53,803 bases of DNA from Rhizobium sp. (GTDB lineage Bacteria > Pseudomonadota > Alphaproteobacteria > Rhizobiales > Rhizobiaceae), in contig DPXQ01000132.1 of assembly GCA_003527225.1 (NCBI GenBank), positions 1 through 53,803 on the forward strand, read 5' to 3'. Position numbers and translations under genes: made by a program. Positions 28,045 through 37,547 of the stretch are shown piece by piece. The notes under the pieces are model-generated. The model did no database searches and was not told the DNA's origin. It saw only the letters and a list, made by a program, of their open reading frames with translations. Numbering within the stretch: the stretch's first letter is position 1; each line of letters starts with the position of its first letter.

Positions 28045-30378
28045 TCAAAGATCGACCCGCCGGAGCCGCAGGGCGTTCGTAATCACAGAGACGGACGACA
28101 GGCTCATCGCCGCCGCTGCGATCATCGGCGAGAGCAGAAGACCGGTGACCGGGTATAGCAGGCCCGCCGCGATCGGCACGCCAAGCGTGTTGTAGGCGAA
28201 GGCGAAGAACAGGTTCTGCTTGATGTTGCGCAGTGTGGCGCGGGCCAGCTTGCGCGCCCTCACGATGCCCATCAGATCGCCGCCCAGCAGGGTGATCCCG
28301 GCGCTTTCCATCGCCACATCCGCGCCCGTTCCCATTGCGATGCCCACATCGGCGGCGGCCAGTGCGGGTGCGTCGTTCACCCCGTCGCCCGCCATCGCGA
28401 TCTTGTGGCCCTCGCGGCGCAACTGGTCGATGAGGTCCTTCTTTGCCTCGGGCAGGATGCCTGCACGTATCTCGTCGATGCCAAGCTTGCTCGCCACCGC
28501 CTGCGCGGTGCGTTCATTGTCGCCCGTCGCCATGATGACGCGCAGCCCTTGGCCGTGAAGTTCCCTGATCGCCTGTGCCGTCGACTCCTTGATCGGGTCG
28601 GCCACCGCCACGATGCCGGCGAGCGCGCCATCGACCACGATGAACATCGCCGTCTTACCCTCGGCGCGCAGGACTTCGGCCTTTGCCTCGCCCTGCGCGG
28701 TATCCAGCCCCATCTCCCTCATCATCGCGGCATTGCCGAGCGCCACTGCGCGTCCGCCAACCTGGCCGCGCACGCCCTTGCCGGTGACTGCGTCGAAATC
28801 CGTAGCTTCCTGACGCGGGGCGTCCTGCGCCTCGGCGCCCTCGACGATCGCCTCGGCCAGCGGGTGTTCCGACCCGCGTTCAAGTGCGGCCGCTAGCGAC
28901 AGAAGGTCCGTTTCCGTCATATCGCCAAGAGCCAAGGTATCCGTCAGCTTCGGCTTGCCCATGGTCAGCGTGCCGGTCTTGTCCACGATCAGCGTGTCGA
29001 CACCCGCCATGCGCTCCAGCGCCTCTGCGTCCTTGATCAGTACGCCGGCCTGCGCGCCGCGCCCGGCTGCCGTGGTGATGGAAATCGGTGTCGCGAGACC
29101 CAGCGCGCAAGGACAGGCGATGATCAGCACCGACACCGCGGAGGCGATGGCGAAGACCAGCGCCGGTTCCGGACCGAAGATCATCCAGACGACGAAGGCA
29201 AAGATCGCCACCGCGACCACGGTCGGCACGAAGATGGCCGATACCCTGTCCGCCAGCCCCTGAATGGGTGCGCGCGACCGGCGCGCGTTCGACACCATCG
29301 CCACGATCTGCGCCAGCACCGTCTCGGACCCGACCTTTCCCGCCTCCATCACCAGAGAGCCGTTCTTGTTGATCGTAGCCCCGGTCACCGCATCGCCCGG
29401 GCCCTTTTCCACCGGCATCGACTCGCCGGTCAGCATGCTTTCGTCGAGGGACGATCGGCCCTCGATCACCGTCCCGTCGACCGGGACTGCGTCGCCGGGG
29501 CGCACGCGGAGCCGGTCTCCTGCGATGATATTCTCGAGGGGTGCGTCGTATTCCGACCCGTCCGGCAGGATGCGCCGCGCGGTCTTGGGCGCGAGGTCTA
29601 GAAGTGCGCGGATCGCGTCGCCGGTGCGTTCACGTGCACGCAATTCCAGCACCTGGCCTACAAAGACCAGAGCCACGATCACCACCGCCGCCTCGAAATA
29701 GGTGCCGACGCCCTGGCCCATCCGGTAAACTTCGGGAAAGAGGCCCGGCAGGAAGGTCGCCACGATGGAATAGAGGTAGGCCGCCGCCACGCCGAGACTG
29801 ATCAGCGTCCACATGTTGGGCGACCGGTTCACCATCGAGTCCCAGCCGCGCCGGAAGAACGGCAGAGCGGCCCAGAGGACGATTGGCGTCGCCAGCACGA
29901 ACTCGAGATAGCTTGCGACCTGATGTCCGATCCAGTCGCGCACCGGCAGGCCGACCAGCCCACCCATGGTCAGCACGATCAGTGGCACCGCTGCGGCGGC
30001 AGAGATCCACATCCGGCGTGTGAAGTCGGTCAGTTCCTCGCTCGGCTCGTCCGAGGGCACCATCGGCTCGAGCGTCATGCCGCAGATCGGGCAGTTTCCC
30101 GGAGCATCGCGGACGATCTCGGGGTGCATCGGACAGGTATACTGCACGTTGGCCGGAGAAGGATCCTTCCGGCCGGCGGCGTGGCCCGAGGCGTAAAACC
30201 ACGGATCGGCCTTGAACTTCGTCTGACATTTCTCGGAGCAGAAATGGAAGGTTTCGCCCTGGAACTCAGCATGACGCCCGTCGGGCTTGACAGCGACCGT
30301 CATCCCGCAAACCGGGTCCTTCGCCGTTTCTGTTCCTGCCGGAATGTCGGCTTGCCTGTGGTGATGGTGTTGTTCCAT
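28045..30378 (-). CDS. Copper-type P1B ATPase (CopA-like) with YHS and heavy-metal-binding domains
   Basis: A 777-residue inner-membrane metal pump that probably exports Cu(I). The N-terminus begins MEQHHHHRQ, then a YHS domain (DPVCGM at 21-26, FCSEKC ~47-51), then a heavy-metal-binding zinc-ribbon-like domain (YTCPMHPEI ~80-88, CPICGM ~96-101). There is no classical CxxC HMA domain. Transmembrane segments flank TGES (actuator), the ion-binding CPC at 422-424 ([13 protein letters not shown]), the phosphorylation site DKTGT at Asp466 and the hinge [10 protein letters not shown]. The DUF411 gene follows on the same strand 65 bp downstream. Substrate inferred from the CPC class and neighbours; silver is also possible. 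Confidence 0.92.
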   Translation of the reverse strand: MEQHHHHRQADIPAGTETAKDPVCGMTVAVKPDGRHAEFQGETFHFCSEKCQTKFKADPWFYASGHAAGRKDPSPANVQYTCPMHPEIVRDAPGNCPICGMTLEPMVPSDEPSEELTDFTRRMWISAAAAVPLIVLTMGGLVGLPVRDWIGHQVASYLEFVLATPIVLWAALPFFRRGWDSMVNRSPNMWTLISLGVAAAYLYSIVATFLPGLFPEVYRMGQGVGTYFEAAVVIVALVFVGQVLELRARERTGDAIRALLDLAPKTARRILPDGSEYDAPLENIIAGDRLRVRPGDAVPVDGTVIEGRSSLDESMLTGESMPVEKGPGDAVTGATINKNGSLVMEAGKVGSETVLAQIVAMVSNARRSRAPIQGLADRVSAIFVPTVVAVAIFAFVVWMIFGPEPALVFAIASAVSVLIIACPCALGLATPISITTAAGRGAQAGVLIKDAEALERMAGVDTLIVDKTGTLTMGKPKLTDTLALGDMTETDLLSLAAALERGSEHPLAEAIVEGAEAQDAPRQEATDFDAVTGKGVRGQVGGRAVALGNAAMMREMGLDTAQGEAKAEVLRAEGKTAMFIVVDGALAGIVAVADPIKESTAQAIRELHGQGLRVIMATGDNERTAQAVASKLGIDEIRAGILPEAKKDLIDQLRREGHKIAMAGDGVNDAPALAAADVGIAMGTGADVAMESAGITLLGGDLMGIVRARKLARATLRNIKQNLFFAFAYNTLGVPIAAGLLYPVTGLLLSPMIAAAAMSLSSVSVITNALRLRRVDL

Positions 30379-30958
30379 ATCGCTTCGCCTCCATCATTCG
30401 AATTCATCTTGAGGCTTCCCACAATGGGAAGGTCAAGGGCCATTATCCATGATCGTGACCCCTTCGTGGATCGGGCCGCGGCAGAGGAAACCGCGCCCGA
30501 ACGGGAAAACCAGTGCCATTCCAATTGTACCAAGCACGAAAATCAGACATATCTGCTGCAAGATGCGCCTTTCGCCCCGCGTTTGCGGCATCATGGGGCA
30601 CGACAACAGGCACATGGCGGGTGTCGGGAATTCGGGGCGTCCAGAATGAACGCTCCGTCCCGGGTCAGACCGACCCCGTGACCGCCAACTCCGTCATCAT
30701 TCTGAGATCAAGCGCTTCAGTGATGGCGTAGAGGTTGCGAGCCGCTGGTTTCCTCAGCAAGGCCCTGAACCCCGAGGAGGCCAGGTCCGGGTATTCACGC
30801 GATCACGCGTGGTGCATCACATCCTGAACGGTGTTATGGTTCAAACAATGGTGAGCAGCTCGGTCTTCTTCCACAGTGGCCCGGTGCGGGCGCCACAATC
30901 CACCGCCCGCCTTTCCGTATCTCCGCGCGGGGCAACGGTCATAGAAAGGAATCTGGTC
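30379..30958. other. Intergenic region between copper ATPase and HPF-like gene
   Basis: No gene can be supported with confidence. On the minus strand a 60-codon frame at 30433-30615 encodes a possible single-pass membrane peptide (ICLIFVLGTIGMALVFPF) but has no ribosome-binding site. Another stretch, 30665-30802, reads on the minus strand like the tail of a protein (LASSGFRALLRKPAARNLYA, then EALDLRMMTELAVTGSV) but is closed upstream by TGA and has no start. It should contain the divergent promoters. Confidence 0.4.
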
Positions 30959-31306
30959 ATGCAAATTCAGGTCAACACCGCCGAAAACGTTGAGGGCGGG
31001 GAAGAACTCTCCAATCGCATTTCGGCGGAGATCCACGCCCATCTGGACCGTTTCAGTCAGCACATCACCCGTGTTGAAGTGCACCTTAGCGATGAGAACG
31101 GTGGCAAGGCCGGCGCGACCGATAAGCGCTGTCTCATCGAAGCGCGCCTGGAGGGTCGTCAGCCGGAGGTCGCCAGCGATCAGTCCGACACGCTTGAGGG
31201 GGCGTATTCGGGTGCCACCAAAAAATTGCAGCGCGCGCTGGAGCGCACCCTCGGCAAACTTAACCAAACGAAGGGCGCCGATACCATAAGGACTGGCGAT
31301 CTCTAA
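30959..31306 (+). CDS. HPF/RaiA-like ribosome-associated protein
   Basis: A 115-residue protein of the S30AE (hibernation-promoting factor / RaiA) fold. It starts MQIQVNTAENVEGGEELSNR and continues with AEIHAHLDRFSQHITRVEVHL, DKRCLIEARLEG and ATKKLQRALERTLGKL. Such proteins bind the 30S subunit and block it during stress. It has only the N-terminal domain, so it is short type, and it is separate from any rpoN cluster copy. The start at 30959 has AGAAAGGA upstream. The next gene is 46 bp downstream, probably the same operon. Confidence 0.75.
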   Translation: MQIQVNTAENVEGGEELSNRISAEIHAHLDRFSQHITRVEVHLSDENGGKAGATDKRCLIEARLEGRQPEVASDQSDTLEGAYSGATKKLQRALERTLGKLNQTKGADTIRTGDL

Positions 31307-31352
31307 GGAAGTCGCCGAACCCGGAAACTGAGGAACCAGGAGAAACAGGATC

Positions 31353-31595
31353 ATGGTTGAGAAGAAGCCGAAGGCGTCGGACTCTAATGCAAACCCCACA
31401 GGCAAGCACGGTCAGGGCAAGACCGAAGACAAGGCCGCCGGCCCCCTGCCCGAGCAGGCTGTTGATCGACCCGGCTTCGATCTCGGAGGTTCAAGCGGAA
31501 AGACGAGCGCGGGAACGGGTGTGGGCCTTGGCCCAGACGCAGCTGAAGATCGTAGCGATCGCAGCTTGCCAGGACGTAAAGGGAAAACCAGCTAG
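31353..31595 (+). CDS. Small disordered hypothetical protein (80 aa)
   Basis: A hydrophilic 80-residue protein rich in Gly, Lys, Ser, Asp and Pro (MVEKKPKASDSNANPTGKHG and on), with no hydrophobic core, so probably intrinsically disordered. AGGAG precedes the start at about 10 bases. It follows the HPF-like gene in the same direction. I do not recognise a family. Stress-protein company suggests, but does not show, a stress role. Confidence 0.5.
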   Translation: MVEKKPKASDSNANPTGKHGQGKTEDKAAGPLPEQAVDRPGFDLGGSSGKTSAGTGVGLGPDAAEDRSDRSLPGRKGKTS

Positions 31596-31796
31596 GCCTG
31601 GGGCCCGCTCGGGCGGTCATTCATGCCCGTAACGCGCAGGCCTCGGCTATAACATCGCAATCTATTCCTGCGCCTCATTGCGCAGCCCGTGGGCAATGGC
31701 GCCTAGTCCGATCGCTACTGTTCTACCGGAAGATGGGCGATAGGCATCTGCTCGACCGGAATACCTGCTGCCCAAGGAGCAGGCTCGGGACGTAAA

Positions 31797-32020
31797 GGCG
31801 ATATCCCCTCGGATTTTACCGATCAATTTATGCGTTCCAAAACGAGTCCTGCCGCAATGTCTCTCCAGCAGCGAGCATCAGGAGCAGGTTATCAGTGCGC
31901 GCCATCCTCGTCATAATGCTCGCCTCGATCCTGAGCATCCCGGTCTTCAAGCATGACGGCAATCTTCTGGGACATAACCAGCTCACGGCCTCGCTGAACG
32001 ACACCGCCGGGCGGCAGTGA
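31797..32020. repeat. Direct repeat, copy 2
   Basis: This is the second copy of the repeat at 27203-27426, offset by exactly 4,594 bp and with no gaps. It ends 27 bp from the cobQ stop codon, which marks the return to conserved chromosomal sequence. The upstream 200 bases (31596-31796) hold no recognisable gene. Confidence 0.92.
31895..32020 (+). CDS. Small hydrophobic protein in repeat copy 2 (41 aa)
   Basis: The counterpart of the frame at 27301-27426: MRAILVIMLASILSIPVFKH, then DGNLLGHNQLTASLNDTAGR and a final Gln, with the same GTG start and AGGAGC site. Four residues differ between the copies. Whether it is translated is unknown. Confidence 0.4.
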   Translation: MRAILVIMLASILSIPVFKHDGNLLGHNQLTASLNDTAGRQ

Positions 32021-32046
32021 GGCCGACCGGGCCTGGTCGTGCGGCT

Positions 32047-33501
32047 CTAGCCCATCCACTGCCGCAACCATCCCGGCTCGAGAACCTTTTCAAGTTCGGC
32101 CGCGACTTCGTCGAGCGCATCCTCGACCCCCTGGCGATAATTCTGGCCGCCGCCTTCAATCCCGAAGCTTGCAAGCAGCCGGGCGCGATAGGCATCGCTC
32201 GAAAAAAGCCCATGCAGATAGGTGCCCATGATGCGGCCGTCCGGCGATATGGCGCCATCGGCGCGTCCGTCGATGGAGACCGAAGGCCGGCTGCAATCCG
32301 GGCCGCTGGTGGCCCCGAGATGGATTTCATATCCGGAAAGTGCCACGTCGAATTCGACAGAGTGCGCATGGCTGTTGCGGACGGTTTTTTCCGGCGCCAT
32401 CACCGTTTCGACGTCGAGCAGGCCGAGGCCCGGCACGTCCTGCGCCCCGCCCTCGATGCCCAAGGGATCGGAAACGCTGCGCCCCAGCATCTGGTAGCCG
32501 CCGCAAATGCCGATGACGCGGCCGCCGCGCCGGACATGGGCGGCGATGTCGGCATCCCAGCCATGGGTCTTCAGGTCTTCCAGATCGCCGATCGTGGATT
32601 TCGATCCAGGCAGGATGACGAGTCCGGCATCGCTCGGGATCGCCTCGCCCGCCCGCACATAGACGAGGTCGACCTGGGGTTCGGATGCGAGCGGATCGAA
32701 GTCGTCGAAATTGGCAATCCGCGAAAGGACCGGTACGGCGATCTTGAGCGCGGCGGAGCCGCCGCCGGCCAACCGCTCGAGCACGACTGAATCTTCCGCC
32801 GGCAATCGTCCCGCCGCCTTCAGCCACGGCACGACGCCGAAACAGGGCCAGCCGGTGAACCCTTCGATTGCCGTTATTCCCTCGGCAAAGAGCGAAACAT
32901 CGCCCCGGAACTTGTTGATGATATAGCCCGAGATCATCGCCCGGTCTTCGTCGGAAAGGATCGTGTGTGTGCCGACCAGCGAGGCGATCACACCTCCACG
33001 GTCGATGTCGCCGACGAGCACGACCGGTACGCCGGCCCGCGTGGCAAAGCCCATATTGGCGATGTCGCCGCCGCGCAGATTGATCTCGGCCGGCGATCCC
33101 GCGCCCTCGATGATGACGAGATCGGCGTCGCGCCTCACGATGTCATAGCTCTCCATGACCGCCGAGAGCAATTGCGGCTTCAGCTTCTGGAAGTCGCGGC
33201 CCCTCGCCTGCCCGAACACGTGGCCCTGCACGATGATCTGGCTGCCGGTCTCCGATTGCGGTTTCAGCAACACCGGGTTCATGTGCACAGAGGACGGCAC
33301 GCGGGCGGCCATTGCCTGCAGCCATTGGGCGCGGCCGATCTCGCCGCCATCTTCGGCGACGGCGGCGTTGTTCGACATGTTCTGCGGCTTGAACGGCCGG
33401 GCCTTGAGGCCCTTGTTGGCGGCGAGCCGGCACAGTCCTGCGACCAGAACCGTCTTGCCGACATCCGAACCTGTGCCTTGCAGCATCACAGCCTTCGCCA
33501 T
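32047..33501 (-). CDS. cobQ: Cobyric acid synthase
   Basis: Amidates four carboxyl groups of adenosyl-cobyrinic a,c-diamide to cobyric acid in adenosylcobalamin synthesis. The 484-residue protein starts MAKAVMLQGTGSDVGKTVLV with the P-loop-like nucleotide site and has FKPQNMSNNA and IIEGAGSPAEINLRGGDIAN. The glutamine amidotransferase half has LPGSKSTIGDL, the nucleophile region VIGICGGYQMLG (Cys) and GTYLHGLF (His). The ATG at 33501 was chosen by homology; the frame is open further upstream. No other cob genes are in the window and no B12 riboswitch was found upstream. Its nearness to a corrinoid-dependent pathway is notable. Confidence 0.96.
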   Translation of the reverse strand: MAKAVMLQGTGSDVGKTVLVAGLCRLAANKGLKARPFKPQNMSNNAAVAEDGGEIGRAQWLQAMAARVPSSVHMNPVLLKPQSETGSQIIVQGHVFGQARGRDFQKLKPQLLSAVMESYDIVRRDADLVIIEGAGSPAEINLRGGDIANMGFATRAGVPVVLVGDIDRGGVIASLVGTHTILSDEDRAMISGYIINKFRGDVSLFAEGITAIEGFTGWPCFGVVPWLKAAGRLPAEDSVVLERLAGGGSAALKIAVPVLSRIANFDDFDPLASEPQVDLVYVRAGEAIPSDAGLVILPGSKSTIGDLEDLKTHGWDADIAAHVRRGGRVIGICGGYQMLGRSVSDPLGIEGGAQDVPGLGLLDVETVMAPEKTVRNSHAHSVEFDVALSGYEIHLGATSGPDCSRPSVSIDGRADGAISPDGRIMGTYLHGLFSSDAYRARLLASFGIEGGGQNYRQGVEDALDEVAAELEKVLEPGWLRQWMG

Positions 33502-34244
33502 GGAGACCTCGCCCTCTTGACGGTCAGCGCCTTTGTCGTCGGATGGTGGAATCAGGCAGCATTCGGACCGGCACTGCCGAGTCTCATGCTGGCGGCGCGC
33601 GGTCAAGCGGTCGATGACAACGGCATTCCGAATGCGGGCCACAAAGGTTGGCGCGAATCGCACATTTTTTGCGGTGCTGAATCGCGCTCGGAACGCACTA
33701 CCTTGTCCGAGACGCGAGCGGCATTGCTGCCTCAGCGACACCTTTAGCGAGGCAACCTTACCAGAAGGTTTATGGCAACCGAGCCGGGCCGAGAACTGCT
33801 GGCACCCTCCACGGCACCGCCGCCGCCCTGGTCCCCAGGAAATCTCTGCAAGGTGCTGGCATCACGGCGTTTTCCGGAGCCGTTCCTTTACGGTCGCAAC
33901 ATTTTTCGACGCGGGCGAGAGCTGTCTCGAAGACAGAGGAAAGGAGCCACAACATTAAGTTACAGAGAGTAGGTTTGTCGTCATCCATTGTATTTTTGTC
34001 GCCCTCGACAGTTGATTTCTCCGGCCGGGCGCCTACCCTACAAAGGTCGGCTTGGGGTCGGGCGTGTCCAAAGCCATGCGTTTTTCGCGTGGCCACTCGT
34101 CGACATTGCACATCTGTTTTGCGGCGAGGAGATTCACCTTGCGCATCGTGCCATTCAACTTCACCAATCGCCTGGCCATGCAGCACGCCGGCACGGTTAA
34201 ACTATAACGCTGCGAAAGAGATTGAGACTTGGAGGTCTTGCACT
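33502..34244. other. Long intergenic region between cobQ and the betaine transporter genes
   Basis: No gene or B12 riboswitch could be supported in these 743 bases. It should carry the divergent promoters for cobQ and the transporter. One short palindrome, GCATTCCGAATGC (33623-33635), lies about 120 bp upstream of cobQ and shares its half-site with the inverted repeat upstream of the mttB-type gene. The transporter leader ends with a strong GGAGGT site. Confidence 0.45.
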
Positions 34245-35243
34245 ATGAAGAAACTCCTGGCATCCACTGTATTTGCCGCCGGACTCTATGCCGCCACCGG
34301 CTCCGCCCAGGCCGCCGAATGCGGTGACATTTCCATTGCCGAAATGAATTGGGCCTCGGCCGGCATCGCCGCCTATGTCGACAAGATTATCCTGGAAAAC
34401 GGCTACGGCTGCGACGTGACCCTCGTAACCGGTGACACCATGCCGACGTTCACATCGATGAACGAGAAGGGCGAACCGGACATGGCGCCGGAAATGTGGG
34501 TCAATTCCGCCCGCGAGCCGCTGGAGAAGGCCATCGCCGAGGGGCGGCTGTTGCAGCTCGCGCCTATCTTGAGCGATGGCGGGGTCGAGGGGTGGTGGAT
34601 TCCGAAATTCGTTGCAGACGCCAATCCCGGGATAAAGACCGTGGAGGATGCCCTCGCGCATCCGGAATTGTTCCCGGCTCCGGAAGATCCCTCGAAAGCC
34701 GCCATCATCAATTGCCCCTCCGGCTGGAATTGCCAGATCTCGACCGCCAATCTCTACCGGGCGCTCGGCGCCAAGGAGAAGGGGTTCGAGCTGATCGACA
34801 CAGGTTCGGCGGCCGGCCTCGATGGTTCGATCGCCAGCGCCTTCGAGAAGAAGACGGGCTGGCTCGGCTACTATTGGGCACCGACTGCCATCCTCGGCAA
34901 GTACGAGATGGTGAAGCTCTCTTTCGGGGTCAAGCACGACAAGGCTGAATGGGACAAGTGCACGGCGGTACCCGACTGTCCCGATCCCAAGGTCAACTCC
35001 TATCCGGTGTCCGACGTCTATACCGTCGTAACCAAGGGTTTCGCCGAAAAGGCGAGCGTCGCCATGGACTACGTCAAGGCCCGCAAGTGGGACAACCAGA
35101 CAGTCGGCCAGGTTCTCGCCTGGATGGACGAGAACCAGGCGACCAATGAGGAAGGCGCCGAATATTTCCTCAAGACCTATCCGGACATGTGGACCACATG
35201 GGTTCCCAAAGATGTCGCTGAAAAGGTGAAGGCGGACCTCTGA
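34245..35243 (+). CDS. Quaternary-amine ABC transporter, periplasmic binding protein
   Basis: A 332-residue binding protein of the OpuAC/ProX family that captures glycine betaine, choline, carnitine or related betaines in the periplasm. The signal peptide is MKKLLASTVFAAGLYAATGS then AQA. Several Trp and Tyr residues (MNWASAG, EMWVN, EGWWIPKF, GWLGYYWAP) could form the aromatic box for a trimethylammonium group, but individual positions cannot be assigned. Cysteine pairs (CPSGWNC, CTAVPDC) suggest disulfides. It heads a transporter set with permease and ATPase; a hairpin after the gene may favour excess binding protein. Confidence 0.9.
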   Translation: MKKLLASTVFAAGLYAATGSAQAAECGDISIAEMNWASAGIAAYVDKIILENGYGCDVTLVTGDTMPTFTSMNEKGEPDMAPEMWVNSAREPLEKAIAEGRLLQLAPILSDGGVEGWWIPKFVADANPGIKTVEDALAHPELFPAPEDPSKAAIINCPSGWNCQISTANLYRALGAKEKGFELIDTGSAAGLDGSIASAFEKKTGWLGYYWAPTAILGKYEMVKLSFGVKHDKAEWDKCTAVPDCPDPKVNSYPVSDVYTVVTKGFAEKASVAMDYVKARKWDNQTVGQVLAWMDENQATNEEGAEYFLKTYPDMWTTWVPKDVAEKVKADL

Positions 35244-35297
35244 ACCTGCCGCTACGCGGTGGTGACCTTTTCACCCCGCCACTATCGACTTCATTGT

Positions 35298-35315
35298 GCC
35301 GCCCTTTCGGGCGGC
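35298..35315 (+). terminator. Intra-operon hairpin between binding protein and permease genes
   Basis: A 7-bp perfect stem GCCGCCC / GGGCGGC with a TTTC loop, followed by a moderately T-rich CTCATTTCTG. It lies in the 224-bp gap. Such hairpins after binding-protein genes often stabilise the upstream message or cause partial termination. Confidence 0.5.
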
Positions 35316-35467
35316 CTCATTTCTGAATACCCGTAGCGGGCACCACTCCGGCGCCTGCGTGCGTTCACGTTTGCCGTCTGGCCAAAACTGCCGTCGGCGT
35401 CGTGTCATCGACGGGCCGCCACGCGTGAAGCGCGGCGCCCCGACGGGGCTTTGAAGGGGACCATGAC

Positions 35468-36382
35468 ATGGCTTCTGGTATATGCAGTTATCTTCCCGAA
35501 CTGCTCTGCACTTTTCCGTCCATCGACAACGATCTTCTCCGCGCATTCAAGAAGGGCGTAGACGGTGGCTTCAAGTCCTTCGTGCGCGCTTATGGCGATA
35601 CGCTGGATGCGGCCGTCCAACCGCTGCAATGGTTCCTGAACTGGCTACAGGACCTTTTCGTCGACGCGCCCTGGGTTCTGTTCCTGCTTGCGTTGACGGC
35701 CGTCATTCACTTCACCGGCCGAAATGTGGGGATCACCATCGGCACATTTCTCGCCATGATCGCCATCGGCCTGGTCGGCCTTTGGGAAGACACGATGGTG
35801 ACGCTCGCCATGGTGACGGTCTGCACCCTGATGGCCATCGTTATCGGCATTCCGATCGGCATCCTGATGGCTCGCTCCGACCGGGCGCAGTCGATGGTCA
35901 ATCCGATCCTCGATGTCATGCAGACCATGCCGAGCTTCGTCTATCTCATTCCCGTCGTCATGATCTTCGGTATCGGCAAGGTGCCCGGTCTGATCGCCGT
36001 CGTCATCTATGCAATTCCGCCGATGATCCGGCTCACCAATCTCGGCATTCGTCTCGTCGATCGCGAGGTGCTCGAAGCAGCCGATGCCTTCGGTTCCTCG
36101 TCGCGCCAGAAGCTGTTCAATGTGCAGATACCGCTCGCACTGCCCACGATCATGGCCGGCATCAACCAGACCATCATGATGTCGCTTTCCATGGTCGTTA
36201 TTGCCTCGATGATCGGCGTCGGTGGGCTGGGCAAGAATGTCCTGCAGGCGATCACCAACCAGTTCTTCACGATCGGCTTCCTGAACGGTTTCGCTCTGGT
36301 CGCTATTGCCATCATGTTCGACCGCACCAGTCAGGCCTTTGGCAAGCGGCTCCAGAAACACACGGAGGTGATCCATGGCTAG
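35468..36382 (+). CDS. Quaternary-amine ABC transporter, permease
   Basis: A 304-residue inner-membrane permease of the ProW/OpuAB type. Membrane helices run from about residue 70, and the binding-protein-dependent transport signature EAADAFGSSSRQKLFNVQIPLALPTIMAGINQ (split here only by length) lies near 200-230 and contacts the ATPase. The N-terminal ~65 residues are amphipathic, as in ChoW/ProW homologues. The stop overlaps the ATPase start by 8 bp. Confidence 0.9.
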   Translation: MASGICSYLPELLCTFPSIDNDLLRAFKKGVDGGFKSFVRAYGDTLDAAVQPLQWFLNWLQDLFVDAPWVLFLLALTAVIHFTGRNVGITIGTFLAMIAIGLVGLWEDTMVTLAMVTVCTLMAIVIGIPIGILMARSDRAQSMVNPILDVMQTMPSFVYLIPVVMIFGIGKVPGLIAVVIYAIPPMIRLTNLGIRLVDREVLEAADAFGSSSRQKLFNVQIPLALPTIMAGINQTIMMSLSMVVIASMIGVGGLGKNVLQAITNQFFTIGFLNGFALVAIAIMFDRTSQAFGKRLQKHTEVIHG

Positions 36383-37427
36383 TCACGGCATCGAAATCCG
36401 CGAACTCTACAAGATCTTCGGCCCGCACGGCCAAGACTATATCGATCTGGTCAAGGCCGGCATGACCAAGGCTGAGCTTAATGACAGGCACGATCACGTG
36501 CTCGGCCTCAAGGACATCAACATCTCCATGCCCGCCGGCGGTATCACGGTCATCATGGGCCTCTCCGGCTCGGGCAAGTCCACGCTGATCCGCCATATCA
36601 ACCGGCTGATCGATCCGACTGCGGGACAGGTGCTCTACGAGGACGTCGACATCTGCCAGATGTCCCAGGCGGAGCTGCGCAGTTTCCGGCGTCACAAGAC
36701 CGCCATGGTGTTTCAGAAGTTCGCCCTCCTGCCACACCGTACGGTGATGGAAAACACCGTCTACGGCCTTGAGATCCAGGGAATGCCACGTGCCGAGCGC
36801 GAGAAAAAGGGGGCTTACTGGATCGAACGTGTCGGCCTGGCAGGTTACGAGAACAACTATCCGAACCAGCTTTCCGGCGGGATGCAGCAGCGCGTCGGGC
36901 TCGCCCGGGCTCTGAGCAACGACGCCGACATCCTGCTCATGGACGAAGCCTTCTCCGCGCTCGATCCCTTGATCCGTGTCGACATGCAGTCAGTGCTCCT
37001 AGACCTGCAGGAGGAGCTGCAGAAGACGATTGTCTTCATCACGCACGATCTCGACGAGGCTCTTCGGCTCGGCGAGACGATCGCCATCCTGCGCGACGGC
37101 GAAGTGGTGCAGCAGGGCACTGGCCAGCAGATCGTCCTGCGCCCGGAGGACGAATACATCTCCGCCTTCGTCAAGGAGGTGAATCGCGGACGGGTTATCC
37201 AGGTGAAGACCATTATGTCGCCCCTCGAGGGGCCTCCGCTCGGTCTGCCGATCAAGAGCAACACGGTCCTTGAGGTTGCCGCCCGCGCGATGACCAAAGC
37301 CGGACAGACCGATGCCCATGTCGTCGACAAGAAAGGCATGCCCATCGGGACCGTTGACCTCTCGGCGATCATCTCGTCCATGGTGACGCCGACAAGTCAT
37401 CTCGATCGGCAGCTCGCCGCCGAATAG
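36375..37427 (+). CDS. Quaternary-amine ABC transporter, ATP-binding protein
   Basis: A 350-residue ATPase of the ProV/OpuAA type. Walker A is GLSGSGKST (62-70), the signature is [15 protein letters not shown] and Walker B is [12 protein letters not shown]; the His switch is ITHDLDEA. The N-terminal insertion before the Walker A strand ([20 protein letters not shown]) is typical of the betaine subfamily. The C-terminal ~75 residues resemble a shortened CBS region that may sense osmolarity or nucleotides. It overlaps the permease gene. A hairpin follows 16 bp downstream. Confidence 0.93.
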   Translation: MASHGIEIRELYKIFGPHGQDYIDLVKAGMTKAELNDRHDHVLGLKDINISMPAGGITVIMGLSGSGKSTLIRHINRLIDPTAGQVLYEDVDICQMSQAELRSFRRHKTAMVFQKFALLPHRTVMENTVYGLEIQGMPRAEREKKGAYWIERVGLAGYENNYPNQLSGGMQQRVGLARALSNDADILLMDEAFSALDPLIRVDMQSVLLDLQEELQKTIVFITHDLDEALRLGETIAILRDGEVVQQGTGQQIVLRPEDEYISAFVKEVNRGRVIQVKTIMSPLEGPPLGLPIKSNTVLEVAARAMTKAGQTDAHVVDKKGMPIGTVDLSAIISSMVTPTSHLDRQLAAE

Positions 37428-37442
37428 GTCATCGCCAAAGAG

Positions 37443-37472
37443 GCCGGGCCGCGCATCAGACAGCGGCCCGGC
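37443..37472 (+). terminator. Hairpin after the transporter operon
   Basis: A 9-bp perfect stem GCCGGGCCG / CGGCCCGGC with a 12-base loop, followed by TTGTCGC. It is a probable terminator or attenuator between the transporter ATPase gene and the betaine-homocysteine methyltransferase gene. Confidence 0.55.
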
Positions 37473-37547
37473 TTGTCGCATATGGACGTTGCGGATCGGC
37501 CCCGGCACATCTTATATCGACGCACAATCCCATCCGAAGGGCATCCC

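Noticed and set aside
24542..32020. CRISPR array or insertion sequence
   Set aside because: The only long repeats are two single copies 4.6 kb apart. No regularly spaced repeats, no transposase and no terminal inverted repeats were found.
33770..34186. 138-codon minus-strand frame upstream of the betaine transporter
   Set aside because: No ribosome-binding site and no recognisable protein features; composition looks non-coding.
33502..34244. Cobalamin riboswitch upstream of cobQ
   Set aside because: I looked for the B12-box and the conserved core on the minus strand and found no convincing match.
37428..37547. SAM-responsive riboswitch upstream of bmt
   Set aside because: The only structure is a GC-rich hairpin placed like a terminator for the preceding ATPase gene; SAM-II-like conserved bases are not seen.
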